Assembly (NCBI RefSeq): GCF_000497575.1
Contig: NZ_APJI01000011.1
Coordinates: 120,694-184,693, forward strand
Length of the DNA: 64,000 bases
DNA from: Afipia sp. OHSU_II-C1
GTDB lineage: Bacteria > Pseudomonadota > Alphaproteobacteria > Rhizobiales > Xanthobacteraceae
Direction of reading: 5' to 3'
Shown: piece after piece, positions 27,025 through 34,635 of the stretch
How positions within the stretch are numbered: the stretch's first letter is position 1
Layout of the letters: each line of letters begins with the position of its first letter
Position numbers and translations under genes: made by a program
The notes under the pieces: model-generated
Told to the model about the DNA's origin: nothing
What the model saw: the letters and a program-made list of their open reading frames with translations, nothing else
Databases searched by the model: none

Positions 27025-27453
27025 CTACGCCGTCTTGATGTAGTCGTGCAGCGCTTCCTGCTCGCGCTCGAATTCCGCGACACGCCACTTCACCACGTCG
27101 CCGATCGAAATCAGGCCGACGATCCTGTCGTTCTCAACGACAGGCAGATGCCTGAATTTTCCGGACGTCATCACTTCCATGATCGCGCCGACGGTGTCGG
27201 TTTCCCGGCAGGTGATGACTTTCGGTGTCATCACGCTGCGAACCGGCTCTTCGAGAGCCCCTGCGCCGCGCTCGCCAAGCACGCGCACCACATCGCGCTC
27301 TGAGAGGATGCCGTCGATTTTCTGGCCGCTCATCACCAGCACGGCGCCGATGCGGCGCTCGGAGAGAATCTTGATCGCCGCCGAAAGCTTGGTTTCCGGC
27401 GACACGCTGATCACCTGGTGGCCTTTGGTACCCAGAATTGCCCGAACCGTCAT
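27025..27453 (-). CDS. Tandem CBS domain protein
   Basis: 142 residues made of a CBS pair: first repeat about residues 12-65 (SPETKLSAAIKILSERRIGAVLVMSGQKIDGILSERDVVR), second about 76-130 (CRETDTVGAIMEVMTSGKFRHLPVVENDRIVGLISIGDVVKW). Free-standing CBS pairs bind adenosine nucleotides and often act as energy sensors. ATG start. Same strand as the rhomboid gene but 205 bp from it. Confidence 0.92.
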   Translation of the reverse strand: MTVRAILGTKGHQVISVSPETKLSAAIKILSERRIGAVLVMSGQKIDGILSERDVVRVLGERGAGALEEPVRSVMTPKVITCRETDTVGAIMEVMTSGKFRHLPVVENDRIVGLISIGDVVKWRVAEFEREQEALHDYIKTA

Positions 27454-27657
27454 TGTAGCCTCCCGAAACTCCGGCCGCGGGGTTGCGCGTTGAAGTCGTG
27501 CGCGGCGCGGCTTTCAATTCTGCTGTCGAGTCAAACAACGTATCGTCTGATTGGTTTCTCGCGCCTCCAGCGTCATCCGTGGCGATGATGGAGCAAATAC
27601 CACCTGCTCGCAAGACTGCAGGTATTGCGCAGGTCAGCCAGAAGCAACAGGCACGGG

Positions 27658-28440
27658 TCAGTCTGACGCAGGCGGCAAAACGCCAGCATTGTTGTCCTGC
27701 ACAATCGCGCGCGGCACCGGATCGAACAATGAAAACAACACCAGACCGGCGATGAAGCCGCCGATATGCGCCTGCCACGCGATGCTCTGCGCCGATGCGC
27801 CGATGGCGATCGCGCCGAGGCCGGTGATGATGTTGAGGCCGAACCAGACGGCGAGGAATCCCAGCACGCTCGAGTTCTGCAGCGACCGCACCAGCGAGAG
27901 CGCGGGGACGCGCGCCGCGGCTTCGGCATCGCCGCGCCGGAACGACAGGAAGCTTCCATGCTGGAAGGCGAAGCGGATGGCGGCAGCCATCATGCCCGAT
28001 ACCGCGGCGGATGCGCCGATCATCGGCGCAACTTCGTGCTGATGCGTCACCAGATGCGCAAACGCGCCTGCAATCGCGGTCACGGCGAAGAATGCAAAGA
28101 ACCGCACAGTGCCGAACCGGCGCGCGACCGCGCTGCCGAACGGGAGCATCCACAGCATGTTGAAGGCGATGTGGGTGAGATCCGCATGCAGGAAAGCGTA
28201 GGTCAGGAATGTCCAGACTTCAGCGCCGAAACCGCCGGGAAATTGCCCGGCCAGCACCGATGCGTCGTAGCGCGCGGGCACGAAGCCGAACGTCCAGATC
28301 ACCTCCTGATCCGTGGCGAGCGGCAACAACGCGCGCACGCCGTGGATGCCAGCCATGACAACAAGAATGGCCGTTATCCCGAACGGAATGGTCAGGATCG
28401 GTTCGCGGGGGGATTGAGGAGAATCCAAGGCACACAACAT
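27658..28440 (-). CDS. Rhomboid family intramembrane serine protease
   Basis: 260 residues, six membrane helices. Catalytic Ser in GASAAVSGMMAA (helix 4) and His in AHIGGFIAGLVLF (helix 6); the conserved WTFLTYAFLHADLTHIAFNMLWMLPFG segment (loop 1/helix 2) is intact, including the HxxxN pair. It would cleave membrane-spanning substrates within the bilayer. A 28441-28896 gap follows upstream. Confidence 0.93.
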   Translation of the reverse strand: MLCALDSPQSPREPILTIPFGITAILVVMAGIHGVRALLPLATDQEVIWTFGFVPARYDASVLAGQFPGGFGAEVWTFLTYAFLHADLTHIAFNMLWMLPFGSAVARRFGTVRFFAFFAVTAIAGAFAHLVTHQHEVAPMIGASAAVSGMMAAAIRFAFQHGSFLSFRRGDAEAAARVPALSLVRSLQNSSVLGFLAVWFGLNIITGLGAIAIGASAQSIAWQAHIGGFIAGLVLFSLFDPVPRAIVQDNNAGVLPPASD

Positions 28441-28496
28441 CCGAAGGGGCTACCTTCTGAGATAGGCGGCTTTCGCGGTGGGGTGCAAGCGGCAGG

Positions 28497-28529
28497 CAAA
28501 AGAAAAGGGAGGGCTTTAAGGCCCTCCCT
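28497..28529 (-). terminator. Orphan minus-strand terminator
   Basis: Perfect 9-bp stem AGGGAGGGC/GCCCTCCCT (28506-28514 with 28521-28529); read on the minus strand it is followed by TTTTCTTTT. No minus-strand gene ends here, which hints at an unannotated short transcript from 28530-28800. Nothing else in 28441-28896 looks coding. Confidence 0.55.
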
Positions 28530-28575
28530 GGTCTCGCCGGTCTTTTGCACGGACTGTCCGAGTAAGAGCGCTGTT

Positions 28576-28617
28576 CACGCTCCGGGTATCCCCACCCCTC
28601 CCCGTACAATGACCGGA
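28576..28617. ncRNA. C-rich repeat element A, possible small-RNA part
   Basis: CACGCTCCGG, then GTATCCCCACCCCTCCCCGT (28586-28605), then GACCGGA. The same three blocks recur at 31179-31221. CCGG/CCGG can pair and leave the C-rich block as a loop. Strand not settled: the nearest terminator here is on the minus strand. Confidence 0.3.
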
Positions 28618-28733
28618 TCGTTTTCCGCCGCCTGTATTCAACCTTGAGTTCACAACCGCCGATCCCTGGAGAAGACCGGCAACTTGGAGTGACTGGACAC
28701 TAACCGCCCTCCGCGTTTCCACGAAGCTCATAG

Positions 28734-28748
28734 TTAAATTAATCTTAA
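28734..28748. promoter_or_regulatory. CtrA-like box, perfect
   Basis: TTAA-ATTAATC-TTAA, 149 bp upstream of the PAS gene at 28897. Confidence 0.45.
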
Positions 28749-28896
28749 CAACGCAAATCCGGCTGGGAGAAAGCCAAATCCCCGCTCCGGCATGGACGCT
28801 GCACCTCAAGTCCCGCACAACAGAAAGGGGCCTCGCGGCGCCTGAAAGCGGGACAAATCTGTCCCGCCATCGTCGTCCGCGGGGCGGAATCGGGTC

Positions 28897-29463
28897 ATGA
28901 AGCATCCAGCAAGCCGGGAATTCTACGCCTATTGGGACAGGAAGCGCGCCGGCGCGGCCGCTCCCGAGCGGGGCGATCTGGAACCCGGCCAGGTCCGGCA
29001 TCTGCTCGGCGACATCTTCGTGCTGTCCTGCGATGCCTCGGCTGGCTACCCGTTCCGGGTGGCTGGAACCCGGATGTGCGCCCTGTTCGGCGCCGATCTG
29101 AAGGGGCGAAGCCTCCTCAGCCTGTTCCGCGAGGCCGATCGCGGAGAGATGCAGGACATTCTCGGAATTGTGGCCCACGAAACCCAGGCCACCGTCGCCG
29201 GCGCCACCTCACTGGCCCCGGACGGAACGCGGATTCATCTCGAACTGCTGCTGTTGCCGTTCAGCGCCCGCTCCCACGCGCCGATCAGCATGACCGGATT
29301 GCTTGCGCCGCTCAGTCCCGTCGGGGAGTTGCAGGCCTATGGCAGCCTGAAAGATTTCAGCCTCACCTCATGGCGTCATTTGAAGCAGGACCGGCGCGGA
29401 CCGCGTGCGCTCCGGAAGTGGTCACTGATCCGCGGCCTCACCGTGTACGAAGGCATGCGCTGA
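28897..29463 (+). CDS. PAS-domain protein of the alphaproteobacterial PAS_5 type
   Basis: 188 residues. Residues about 5-135 match the pattern of short PAS proteins of Rhizobiales and Caulobacter (SREFYAYWDRKRAG; LGDIFVLSCDASAGYPFRVAGTRMCALFGADLKGRSLLSLF). No output domain. Followed 86 bp later by a PilZ gene on the same strand, so the two may belong to a signalling operon, although a candidate CtrA-like box between them could give PilZ its own promoter. Confidence 0.85.
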   Translation: MKHPASREFYAYWDRKRAGAAAPERGDLEPGQVRHLLGDIFVLSCDASAGYPFRVAGTRMCALFGADLKGRSLLSLFREADRGEMQDILGIVAHETQATVAGATSLAPDGTRIHLELLLLPFSARSHAPISMTGLLAPLSPVGELQAYGSLKDFSLTSWRHLKQDRRGPRALRKWSLIRGLTVYEGMR

Positions 29464-29484
29464 GAGAAGCGCAGTTCATTAGGA

Positions 29485-29499
29485 CTAACACATCATTAA
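29485..29499. promoter_or_regulatory. CtrA-like box, one mismatch
   Basis: CTAA-CACATCA-TTAA, 51 bp before the PilZ ATG. Confidence 0.3.
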
Positions 29500-29549
29500 C
29501 CCTACGGACCGTAAGGTTCATCATACCGAAAAACCGGTCGACCGGTGTG

Positions 29550-30167
29550 ATGATGGCGTTGGTGCAAAGACAATCGATCCGTCCGTCCGCTCAGGAGCGG
29601 CGACGCTTTCAGCGCGTGAAGGTTCACCTGCTCGGCCGCTACATGCTGTCGGACCGGCGCGAATTTCCGTGTCAGGTGATCAATATGTCTCCCGGCGGCC
29701 TTGCCATGCTGGCGCCCGGCATCGGCAATGTCGGTGAGCGCGTGGTGGCCTATCTCGACCACATCGGCCGCGTTGAAGGCAAAATCACCCGCCTCCTCGA
29801 CAACGGCTTCGCGATGACGGTCGGCGCGACACCCCGCAAGCGGGACAAGCTCGCCGCCCAGCTCACCTGGCTCGCCAACCGCCAGATTCTCAACCTGCCG
29901 GAAGACCGCCGCCACGACCGCATCGTGCCGCGCAATCCGATGTCGATCCTCAGGTTCGACGACGGCCGCGCCATGGCCTGCCGGATCATGGACCTTTCGC
30001 TGTCCGGCGCGGCGCTGGCCGCCGAAATCAAGCCGCTGGTCGGCGAACCCGTGACCCTCGGCCGTGTGCAGGCCCGCGTCGTCCGCCACCTCGAAGAAGG
30101 CTTCGCGATCGAGTTCGTTCACGCGCAGCTTCCGGAGACTGTCGAAGACAACGTAAGCGCGCAGTAA
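29550..30167 (+). CDS. Tandem PilZ domain protein, c-di-GMP effector
   Basis: 205 residues from ATG 29550; the upstream open frame overlaps the PAS gene and is not used. Two PilZ domains: residues about 10-100 with RRRFQRV and NMSPGGLAML, and about 105-195 with RRHDRIVPRN and DLSLSGAALAAEI. Each keeps the RxxxR and (D/N)xSxxG c-di-GMP ligands. Tandem PilZ proteins in this group are typically motility or polysaccharide effectors. It fits the GGDEF-EAL gene encoded in the same window. Confidence 0.9.
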   Translation: MMALVQRQSIRPSAQERRRFQRVKVHLLGRYMLSDRREFPCQVINMSPGGLAMLAPGIGNVGERVVAYLDHIGRVEGKITRLLDNGFAMTVGATPRKRDKLAAQLTWLANRQILNLPEDRRHDRIVPRNPMSILRFDDGRAMACRIMDLSLSGAALAAEIKPLVGEPVTLGRVQARVVRHLEEGFAIEFVHAQLPETVEDNVSAQ

Positions 30168-30204
30168 AGCGCTGCGGTTACCAAATCTCTGATTTTGAGG
30201 CTTT

Positions 30205-30245
30205 TCAGGGCGATACCCTTATCCGGGTGTCGCCCTGAAGCGTTT
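30205..30245 (+). terminator. Rho-independent terminator after PilZ gene
   Basis: Stem TCAGGGCGATACCC/GGGTGTCGCCCTGA (30205-30218 with 30225-30238, one mismatch) followed by AGCGTTTT. Confidence 0.75.
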
Positions 30246-30498
30246 TGGACGCCTGGCTGGCCGATCCGGGCGCATTCGCGCTCGCCTGAAAACCGCAATC
30301 ACATCATTGGGTTAGGTGTTAATAGATAAAATTTGAATCAAACGCAGGTATTTCAAATTTTATGCTCATTTTATTCAAGTATAGATCGAATTAATCGCAG
30401 CTTTTACTTGTATTCGTCTCAATTGTACTTTGACGACTTAGCCGCGGCGAAAATCCTTTGTGTGAAAAGTGGTCCCAACAAGAAAAACGGGGGCCACA

Positions 30499-31119
30499 AT
30501 GCTTTCAATTCGTGGACGGGGAGTCGGTCTGGCGATTGCCGCCAGCCTGTTGGGGATGACAGTTGCGGCGCATGCCGCAGGCGAACGAGTGCTTTATGCG
30601 AGCCTTGGCGACACCACGCGTGCGCCGATCGGCTGGGTCGAATTCTGCGCCGAGAATCCCGGTGATTGCCGGGGCGGCGCGACGCAGGCCCGCGACATCG
30701 TGATGACGCAGGCTGCGTGGAAGGATCTGCTGCGGGTCAATCGCTGGGTCAACGAGACCATCAAGCCGATGACCGACATGGATCACTGGGGCGTCATCGA
30801 GAAGTGGTCGTATCCCACCGACGGATATGGCGACTGCGAGGACTATGTCCTGCTCAAGCGCAAGATGCTGATCGACGCCGGATGGCCGCGCGAAGCGCTG
30901 CTGATCACGGTGGTGCGCGACAAGAAGGGCGAAGGTCACGCGGTGCTGACCGTGAAGTCCGACAAGGGCGAGTTCATCCTCGACAACCAGAACGAGGACG
31001 TCGTGTCGTGGACCGAGACTGGCTACCGCTTCGTCAAGCGTCAGTCGCAGACCGATGCGCTGGCCTGGGTGTCGCTCGGAGACTCGCGTCCCGCCGTTGC
31101 TACCGCAAGTTCACGCTGA
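30499..31119 (+). CDS. Bacterial transglutaminase-like cysteine peptidase (BTLCP)
   Basis: 206 residues from ATG 30499 behind ACGGGGG. Signal peptide (AIAASLLGMTVAAHA). The papain-like triad is present: Cys in GYGDCEDYVLLKR, His in GEGHAVLTV, Asp in FILDNQNEDV. BTLCP/LapG-like peptidases act in the periplasm, and LapG relatives release adhesins under c-di-GMP control; no LapD or adhesin is in the window, so that role is unproven. The AT-rich 30300-30450 stretch upstream probably holds the promoter. Confidence 0.9.
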   Translation: MLSIRGRGVGLAIAASLLGMTVAAHAAGERVLYASLGDTTRAPIGWVEFCAENPGDCRGGATQARDIVMTQAAWKDLLRVNRWVNETIKPMTDMDHWGVIEKWSYPTDGYGDCEDYVLLKRKMLIDAGWPREALLITVVRDKKGEGHAVLTVKSDKGEFILDNQNEDVVSWTETGYRFVKRQSQTDALAWVSLGDSRPAVATASSR

Positions 31120-31125
31120 GAATTC

Positions 31126-31149
31126 GAGCATGACCGAAACGTCATGCTC
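31126..31149. repeat. Short palindrome after BTLCP gene
   Basis: GAGCATGAC-CGAAAC-GTCATGCTC, 9-bp perfect arms. Resembles the ends of a common rhizobial palindrome; without a T-run it is a weak terminator at best. Confidence 0.5.
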
Positions 31150-31178
31150 AAAATTGAATACTTGAAGTCATAGGAACA

Positions 31179-31270
31179 CACGCTCCGGTCGTATCCCCAC
31201 CCCTCCCCGTCCCAGACCGGACCGTGCGCGGCCAGCTCTCCCCCAAGAGCTGGCCGCAACTTTTTCCAGA
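31179..31270 (+). ncRNA. Candidate small RNA with C-rich loop and terminator (element B)
   Basis: Element B (31179-31221) shares three blocks with element A. CCGGTC (31184-31189) pairs with GACCGG (31215-31220), leaving the 20-nt core at 31191-31210 in the loop. It is followed by a strong hairpin GCGGCCAGCTCT/AGAGCTGGCCGC (about 31228-31257) and AACTTTTT, a good plus-strand terminator. C-rich loops of this kind can bind Shine-Dalgarno sequences in the alphaproteobacterial anti-SD small RNAs. Not a known family match by my reading. Confidence 0.4.
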
Positions 31271-31347
31271 CCACCTGCGGCGGCGCCACACAGGAACCAA
31301 GTCGCCGGCGCGGGTTTGACTCCCCGTGGCAAGCCTCGGAGGCGAGG

Positions 31348-31572
31348 ATGCTGACCCTTCTGTTTGGCGCACTGTTGATGTTCGGCGGCCTGATATTCCT
31401 GGCGGCGCAGCCGATGTTTCGGGCGCGGCTCAGTTCTGTCAGACGAACGCCCGCGGCGACGCCAGAACCCACCCTGGAGCCATCCGAGCCCGCTGCCGGA
31501 TTCCGCCTGAAGGAGACATGGCCCGGTCTCGCGATGCTCGCGGTCGGCGCGATCTTTTTGCTTGTGGGCTAA
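31348..31572 (+). CDS. Small two-helix membrane protein
   Basis: 74 residues from ATG 31348 with GGAGG 5 bp upstream. Two hydrophobic helices (LLFGALLMFGGLIFLAA; LAMLAVGAIFLLVG) flank a Pro/Ala/Glu-rich loop (TPAATPEPTLEPSEPAA). No known family. The leader from 31170 contains candidate small-RNA element B. Confidence 0.65.
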   Translation: MLTLLFGALLMFGGLIFLAAQPMFRARLSSVRRTPAATPEPTLEPSEPAAGFRLKETWPGLAMLAVGAIFLLVG

Positions 31573-31585
31573 GGCGCATAGCAAG

Positions 31586-31617
31586 AAGGGCGCGCCGGGT
31601 TTTCCCGACGCGCCCTT
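31586..31617 (-). terminator. Long hairpin ending the micro-ORF transcript
   Basis: AAGGGCGCG and CGCGCCCTT arms (31586-31594, 31609-31617) with an inner CCGGG/CCCG stem and TTTT loop. On the minus strand it follows the 14-codon ORF; the tail is CTTCTTG. Confidence 0.5.
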
Positions 31618-31671
31618 CCCTAATCTCGCTGAACCAGGCGGAAAGACCGCCCTGTCCGAAGCCATGATGGC

Positions 31672-31716
31672 TTAGCGGGCGGCCTCAGCGAGGTGACAGC
31701 GCTTGGTTATAGACAC
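31672..31716 (-). CDS. 14-residue micro-ORF with near-perfect Shine-Dalgarno
   Basis: GTG start at 31716 and TAA stop at 31672 encode MSITKRCHLAEAAR. The SD AAAGGAGG (31724-31731) is as close to the anti-SD complement as any in the window, 7 nt from the start. A GTTGTTG-A-CAACAAC dyad lies just upstream (31734-31748) and a hairpin (31586-31617) downstream, framing a transcript of about 150-180 nt. It may be a leader or regulatory peptide; with no co-directional gene directly below it, it looks free-standing. Shortness means the call rests on the SD and flanks. Confidence 0.45.
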   Translation of the reverse strand: MSITKRCHLAEAAR

Positions 31717-31997
31717 TGGACCACCTCCTTTCGGTTGTTGACAACAACTTCAATATAATCGCTCCGCGCGCGAAAGGCAGCGAGTCTTGCTCAGCTTTTA
31801 GTCCAATCCTCTGGGGTGGAGTTCCAGAACGAGCCGGGCGGCGTGGACCGCTCCGAACATTGCAAGAATAGGCTCGCTGTTCGATTGGCTTAATCACCCG
31901 GAAACCATCGGCCACGGCGCCGGGTATAACGCCACATGTTTGCCGACGGCGCGCGCTTTTTTCTCTACAAGCGACGGTGAACACGGGGATCGGCCAC

Positions 31998-32222
31998 ATG
32001 GTGCGATACGCGATCATCAAGGACGGACGAGATTTTATCGTTCAGTCGGGGGAGCAAAGCGTCCTCAAATGCGCGAGCCGGCGTGAGGCGGCCAAGGCGA
32101 TCGCCGACGCGAAAGGTCTGATGCGCGAGGACACTTCCGGTGCTCACCCGTCTGAAAACGAAACGTCCGTAAAGGCAAAAGCCCAGCGCCAGCTCACCCG
32201 ATCTTCTTCAGGCCTGCCTTGA
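31998..32222 (+). CDS. Small conserved-looking protein, unknown
   Basis: 74 residues from ATG 31998 (MVRYAIIKDGRDFIVQ); a GTG at 31977 would add seven. The N-terminal half looks folded (beta hairpin then the helix SRREAAKAIADAKGLM), the C-terminal third is polar and probably disordered. Its last 29 bp overlap the 3' end of the convergent carbonic anhydrase gene. The 31741-31976 gap has no other gene that I see. Confidence 0.5.
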   Translation: MVRYAIIKDGRDFIVQSGEQSVLKCASRREAAKAIADAKGLMREDTSGAHPSENETSVKAKAQRQLTRSSSGLP

Positions 32223-32724
32223 AGCGCTTGCCGTTGTGCACGTAGTGCGCGGCGCCGTAGGTCATGGCGGTGACCTGCTCCGGCGTCAGCGTCTTGATCG
32301 CACGTGCCGGTGCGCCGATCACGAGCGCACGATCCTCGAATGTCTTGCCTTCGGTGATCACAGACCCCGCGCCCACGATGCAGCCCTTGCCGATGCGCGC
32401 GCCGTTCATGATGATCGCGCCCATGCCGATCAGCGCGCCGTCTTCGATGGTGCAGCCGTGCAGGATCACGTTGTGACCGACGGTGCAGTTCTTGCCGATG
32501 GTCAGCGGAAATCCGGGATCGGTGTGGAAGGTGCAGTTGTCCTGCACGTTGGAGCCCTCGCCGATCTCGATCAGCTCGTTGTCACCGCGCAGCACCGAAC
32601 CGAACCAGACGCTGGCATTGGTCTTCAGGCGCACGTTGCCGATCACCGTCGCGGTCTCAGCGATGAAGTATTGTCCGTCGGCAGGAAGTTCGGGCGCGCG
32701 CCCGTCGAGTTCGTAGATCGCCAT
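32194..32724 (-). CDS. Gamma-class carbonic anhydrase family protein
   Basis: 176 residues forming a left-handed beta-helix of hexapeptide repeats (IGNVRLKTNASVWFGSVLRGD; IGEGSNVQDN; IGKNCTVGHNVILHGCTIEDGALIGMGAIIMNGARIGKGCIVGAGSVI). The metal ligands His in CTFHTDPG and GHNVILHG are present. Active as a trimer; whether it hydrates CO2 is unproven, as many YrdA/PaaY-like members have weak or no activity. ATG start. Confidence 0.9.
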   Translation of the reverse strand: MAIYELDGRAPELPADGQYFIAETATVIGNVRLKTNASVWFGSVLRGDNELIEIGEGSNVQDNCTFHTDPGFPLTIGKNCTVGHNVILHGCTIEDGALIGMGAIIMNGARIGKGCIVGAGSVITEGKTFEDRALVIGAPARAIKTLTPEQVTAMTYGAAHYVHNGKRFKAGLKKIG

Positions 32725-32827
32725 TCTCTTGTCGTCTCCAGTAACGCGCTTCAGATCGAGCGCGGAAAATCCGGAGCGACCATGCCACGAACGAACGGGG
32801 TCTGGCGAGTGTGGGAAGGGCTGGAAA

Positions 32828-33157
32828 TCAGGCGATGATGCCGGCGGTTTCCAGCAGCATCAGCACGAATGTGCCGGACATCATGCTCCAGAATCCGGCG
32901 ATGACGGTGGCCATCGCGACGAACTGAACGCGGCGACCTTCGATCGTGCGGCCGCGCACGGTATTGCGCATGATAATGAAGGGAGCTGCGAACACCAGAA
33001 ACGGCACAGCGGCGAAGGCCTTCGCGCTCGCCTCCTGCATCAGCAATCCGAAACCGGGAGGTTTTTCCATGAAAGCCTGAAAGCCGCTGGTCAGCGCCCC
33101 CGCAAGCGCAAATCCAATGAAAATGGCGAAGAAGGAATTGAGGGCTTCAGGCGACAT
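32828..33157 (-). CDS. Small integral membrane protein, unknown
   Basis: 109 residues from ATG 33157 (MSPEALNSFF); a GTG at 33196 adds 13 unlikely residues. Three hydrophobic segments (FFAIFIGFALAGALTSGF; AVPFLVFAAPFIIM; VAMATVIAGFWSMMSGTFVLMLL) separated by short loops. Conserved in Bradyrhizobium relatives to my recollection, without a function. Shares its upstream region and a CtrA-like box with the gene at 33441. Confidence 0.7.
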   Translation of the reverse strand: MSPEALNSFFAIFIGFALAGALTSGFQAFMEKPPGFGLLMQEASAKAFAAVPFLVFAAPFIIMRNTVRGRTIEGRRVQFVAMATVIAGFWSMMSGTFVLMLLETAGIIA

Positions 33158-33277
33158 CCGTCGGGACTCACAACGCACGAGAACAATTCGATGCACACAC
33201 CGGTGTCATGCGATCCGCAGTGCCGGCTGGCTCGTCCCTAGGCTTCGCAAAATGCCGCCGTGCCCGCCACTTTATCC

Positions 33278-33292
33278 TTAAAAAAAGGTTAA
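33278..33292. promoter_or_regulatory. CtrA-like box, perfect
   Basis: TTAA-AAAAAGG-TTAA between divergent genes, 121 bp from the minus-strand start at 33157 and 149 bp from the plus-strand start at 33441. Confidence 0.45.
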
Positions 33293-33440
33293 CACCGCAG
33301 CGGCGTTCGGCCCCGGACGCATGGCTCGGACAGGGTCGGCCCGCACGGAACCCGGGAGGAAATCGCCCGGCGCATGGCATAATCGCCGCGATTCGGCGCT
33401 CGCATGGCGCGCCACCTCCTGGAACGTCTGTCTTCTGCTT

Positions 33441-34154
33441 ATGGCTCTGTATTCTTCGGCAACGCCCCGACCGGCTCCCGCGCGGCGCGCCCAGCGCGGA
33501 CACTTTGTGCCGTTTCTGGTCATGGGCGCGATCGGCGCCTGCGCCGTCGGCATCGTGGCCTATCTGCTGTGGCCGACCTGGGGTATCGAGAAGGCCAGCG
33601 ATCCGTCGCGCCTGCCGATCAGCATCGGCAACACGCTGTTCAACGTGCCGACCCAGGCGATCCGCGTGAAGGTGCAGAAGCGGACCGGCCCGCAGGAACG
33701 CGTCGATCTCAACTTCGCCTATCCGTCGCTTGAAGCGCCCGAGGCGCGGCAGCCTGTGAGCGCGGAAACGGTCGAGGACAATCTGCCCGAGATCGACCGC
33801 ATCTTCCTGTCGATCGCGGCACATCACGATGCGCTGTCGCCGGACGATCGGACGCGGACGATCTATCCGCGCTATCTCGATCAGAATGCCGGAAGCATTC
33901 AGGACGGCCTGAGCATCCGGCCGTTCCGCGACAACACGCCCTACGCGAACGAGGATCTGGTTTACGCTTCAACGCCGCAGATTATCGCGCGCTGCACGCG
34001 CGATGCGAAAACGCCCGGCATGTGCCTTGCCGAGCGTCGTATCGAGGGGGCGGATTTGACGTTCAGGTTTCCGCGCGACTGGCTGTCGAAATGGCGCGAC
34101 GTCGCGGGCGCGATGGATCAGATCATCATCAGAATGCGCAGGCCGCACGGCTGA
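33441..34154 (+). CDS. Membrane-anchored protein of unknown function
   Basis: 237 residues from ATG 33441 (MALYSSATPRPAPARRAQRG). One membrane helix (FVPFLVMGAIGACAVGIVAYLLW) close to the N-terminus, then a soluble periplasmic domain of about 185 residues (NTLFNVPTQAIRVKVQ; LNFAYPSLEAP; MCLAERRIEGADLTFRFPRDWLSKWRDVAGAMDQII). Two Cys could form a disulfide. No family recognised; Rhizobiales-specific look. Confidence 0.75.
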   Translation: MALYSSATPRPAPARRAQRGHFVPFLVMGAIGACAVGIVAYLLWPTWGIEKASDPSRLPISIGNTLFNVPTQAIRVKVQKRTGPQERVDLNFAYPSLEAPEARQPVSAETVEDNLPEIDRIFLSIAAHHDALSPDDRTRTIYPRYLDQNAGSIQDGLSIRPFRDNTPYANEDLVYASTPQIIARCTRDAKTPGMCLAERRIEGADLTFRFPRDWLSKWRDVAGAMDQIIIRMRRPHG

Positions 34155-34171
34155 GCAAATTTGACGCCGTC

Positions 34172-34252
34172 AGGGCCGGGCTCGTCCCGGCCATCCACGT
34201 CTTGCTTGTTCCAAAGACGTGGATGCCCGGCACAAGGCCGGGCATGATGATC
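34172..34252. repeat. Palindromic repeat with GCCGGG hairpins
   Basis: Repeat built of GGGCCGGG..CCCGGCC and CCACGTCTT/AAGACGTGG arms. A shorter relative lies at 48734-48764. Confidence 0.7.
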
Positions 34253-34284
34253 TTTAATTCAAGCCAATTCACGATGCGACTGAA

Positions 34285-34503
34285 TCAGACCTCTTCCTCG
34301 ATGTCGGTTTCGAGGATCGCCATCTGGAACTGGTAGGACCGGTCATCGTCCTCGTCATCGACGAACAGCACGCCGATGAACTCCTCGCCGATATAGACCT
34401 CGGCCGAGTCGTCCTTCTTCGGGCGCGGCACAACGCGGATTTTGGGATTGCCGAACAGACGCTTGAGATAGGCGTCGAGCTTTCTGACTTCCGTAACGTC
34501 CAC
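34285..34503 (-). CDS. DUF3126 family protein
   Basis: 72 residues, acidic C-terminus (ETDIEEEV) and motif FGNPKIRVVPRPKKDDSAEVYIGEEFIGVLFVDDEDDDRSYQFQM, as in the alphaproteobacterial DUF3126 family. It is found immediately downstream of cysE (133 bp) on the same strand, as is common in Rhizobiales; function unknown. Confidence 0.9.
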   Translation of the reverse strand: MDVTEVRKLDAYLKRLFGNPKIRVVPRPKKDDSAEVYIGEEFIGVLFVDDEDDDRSYQFQMAILETDIEEEV

Positions 34504-34635
34504 GGGCGCTTCTCCAACTGAACAGTGATTGTTGGCGATAGCTTTAAAACGATCCGGCGCAGACCGCCAGCGTGCATTTTCTAAAAATGCGCCGCCGTCC
34601 TGCGAACGGATTGCACGATCAGCGCAGGGATTTCG

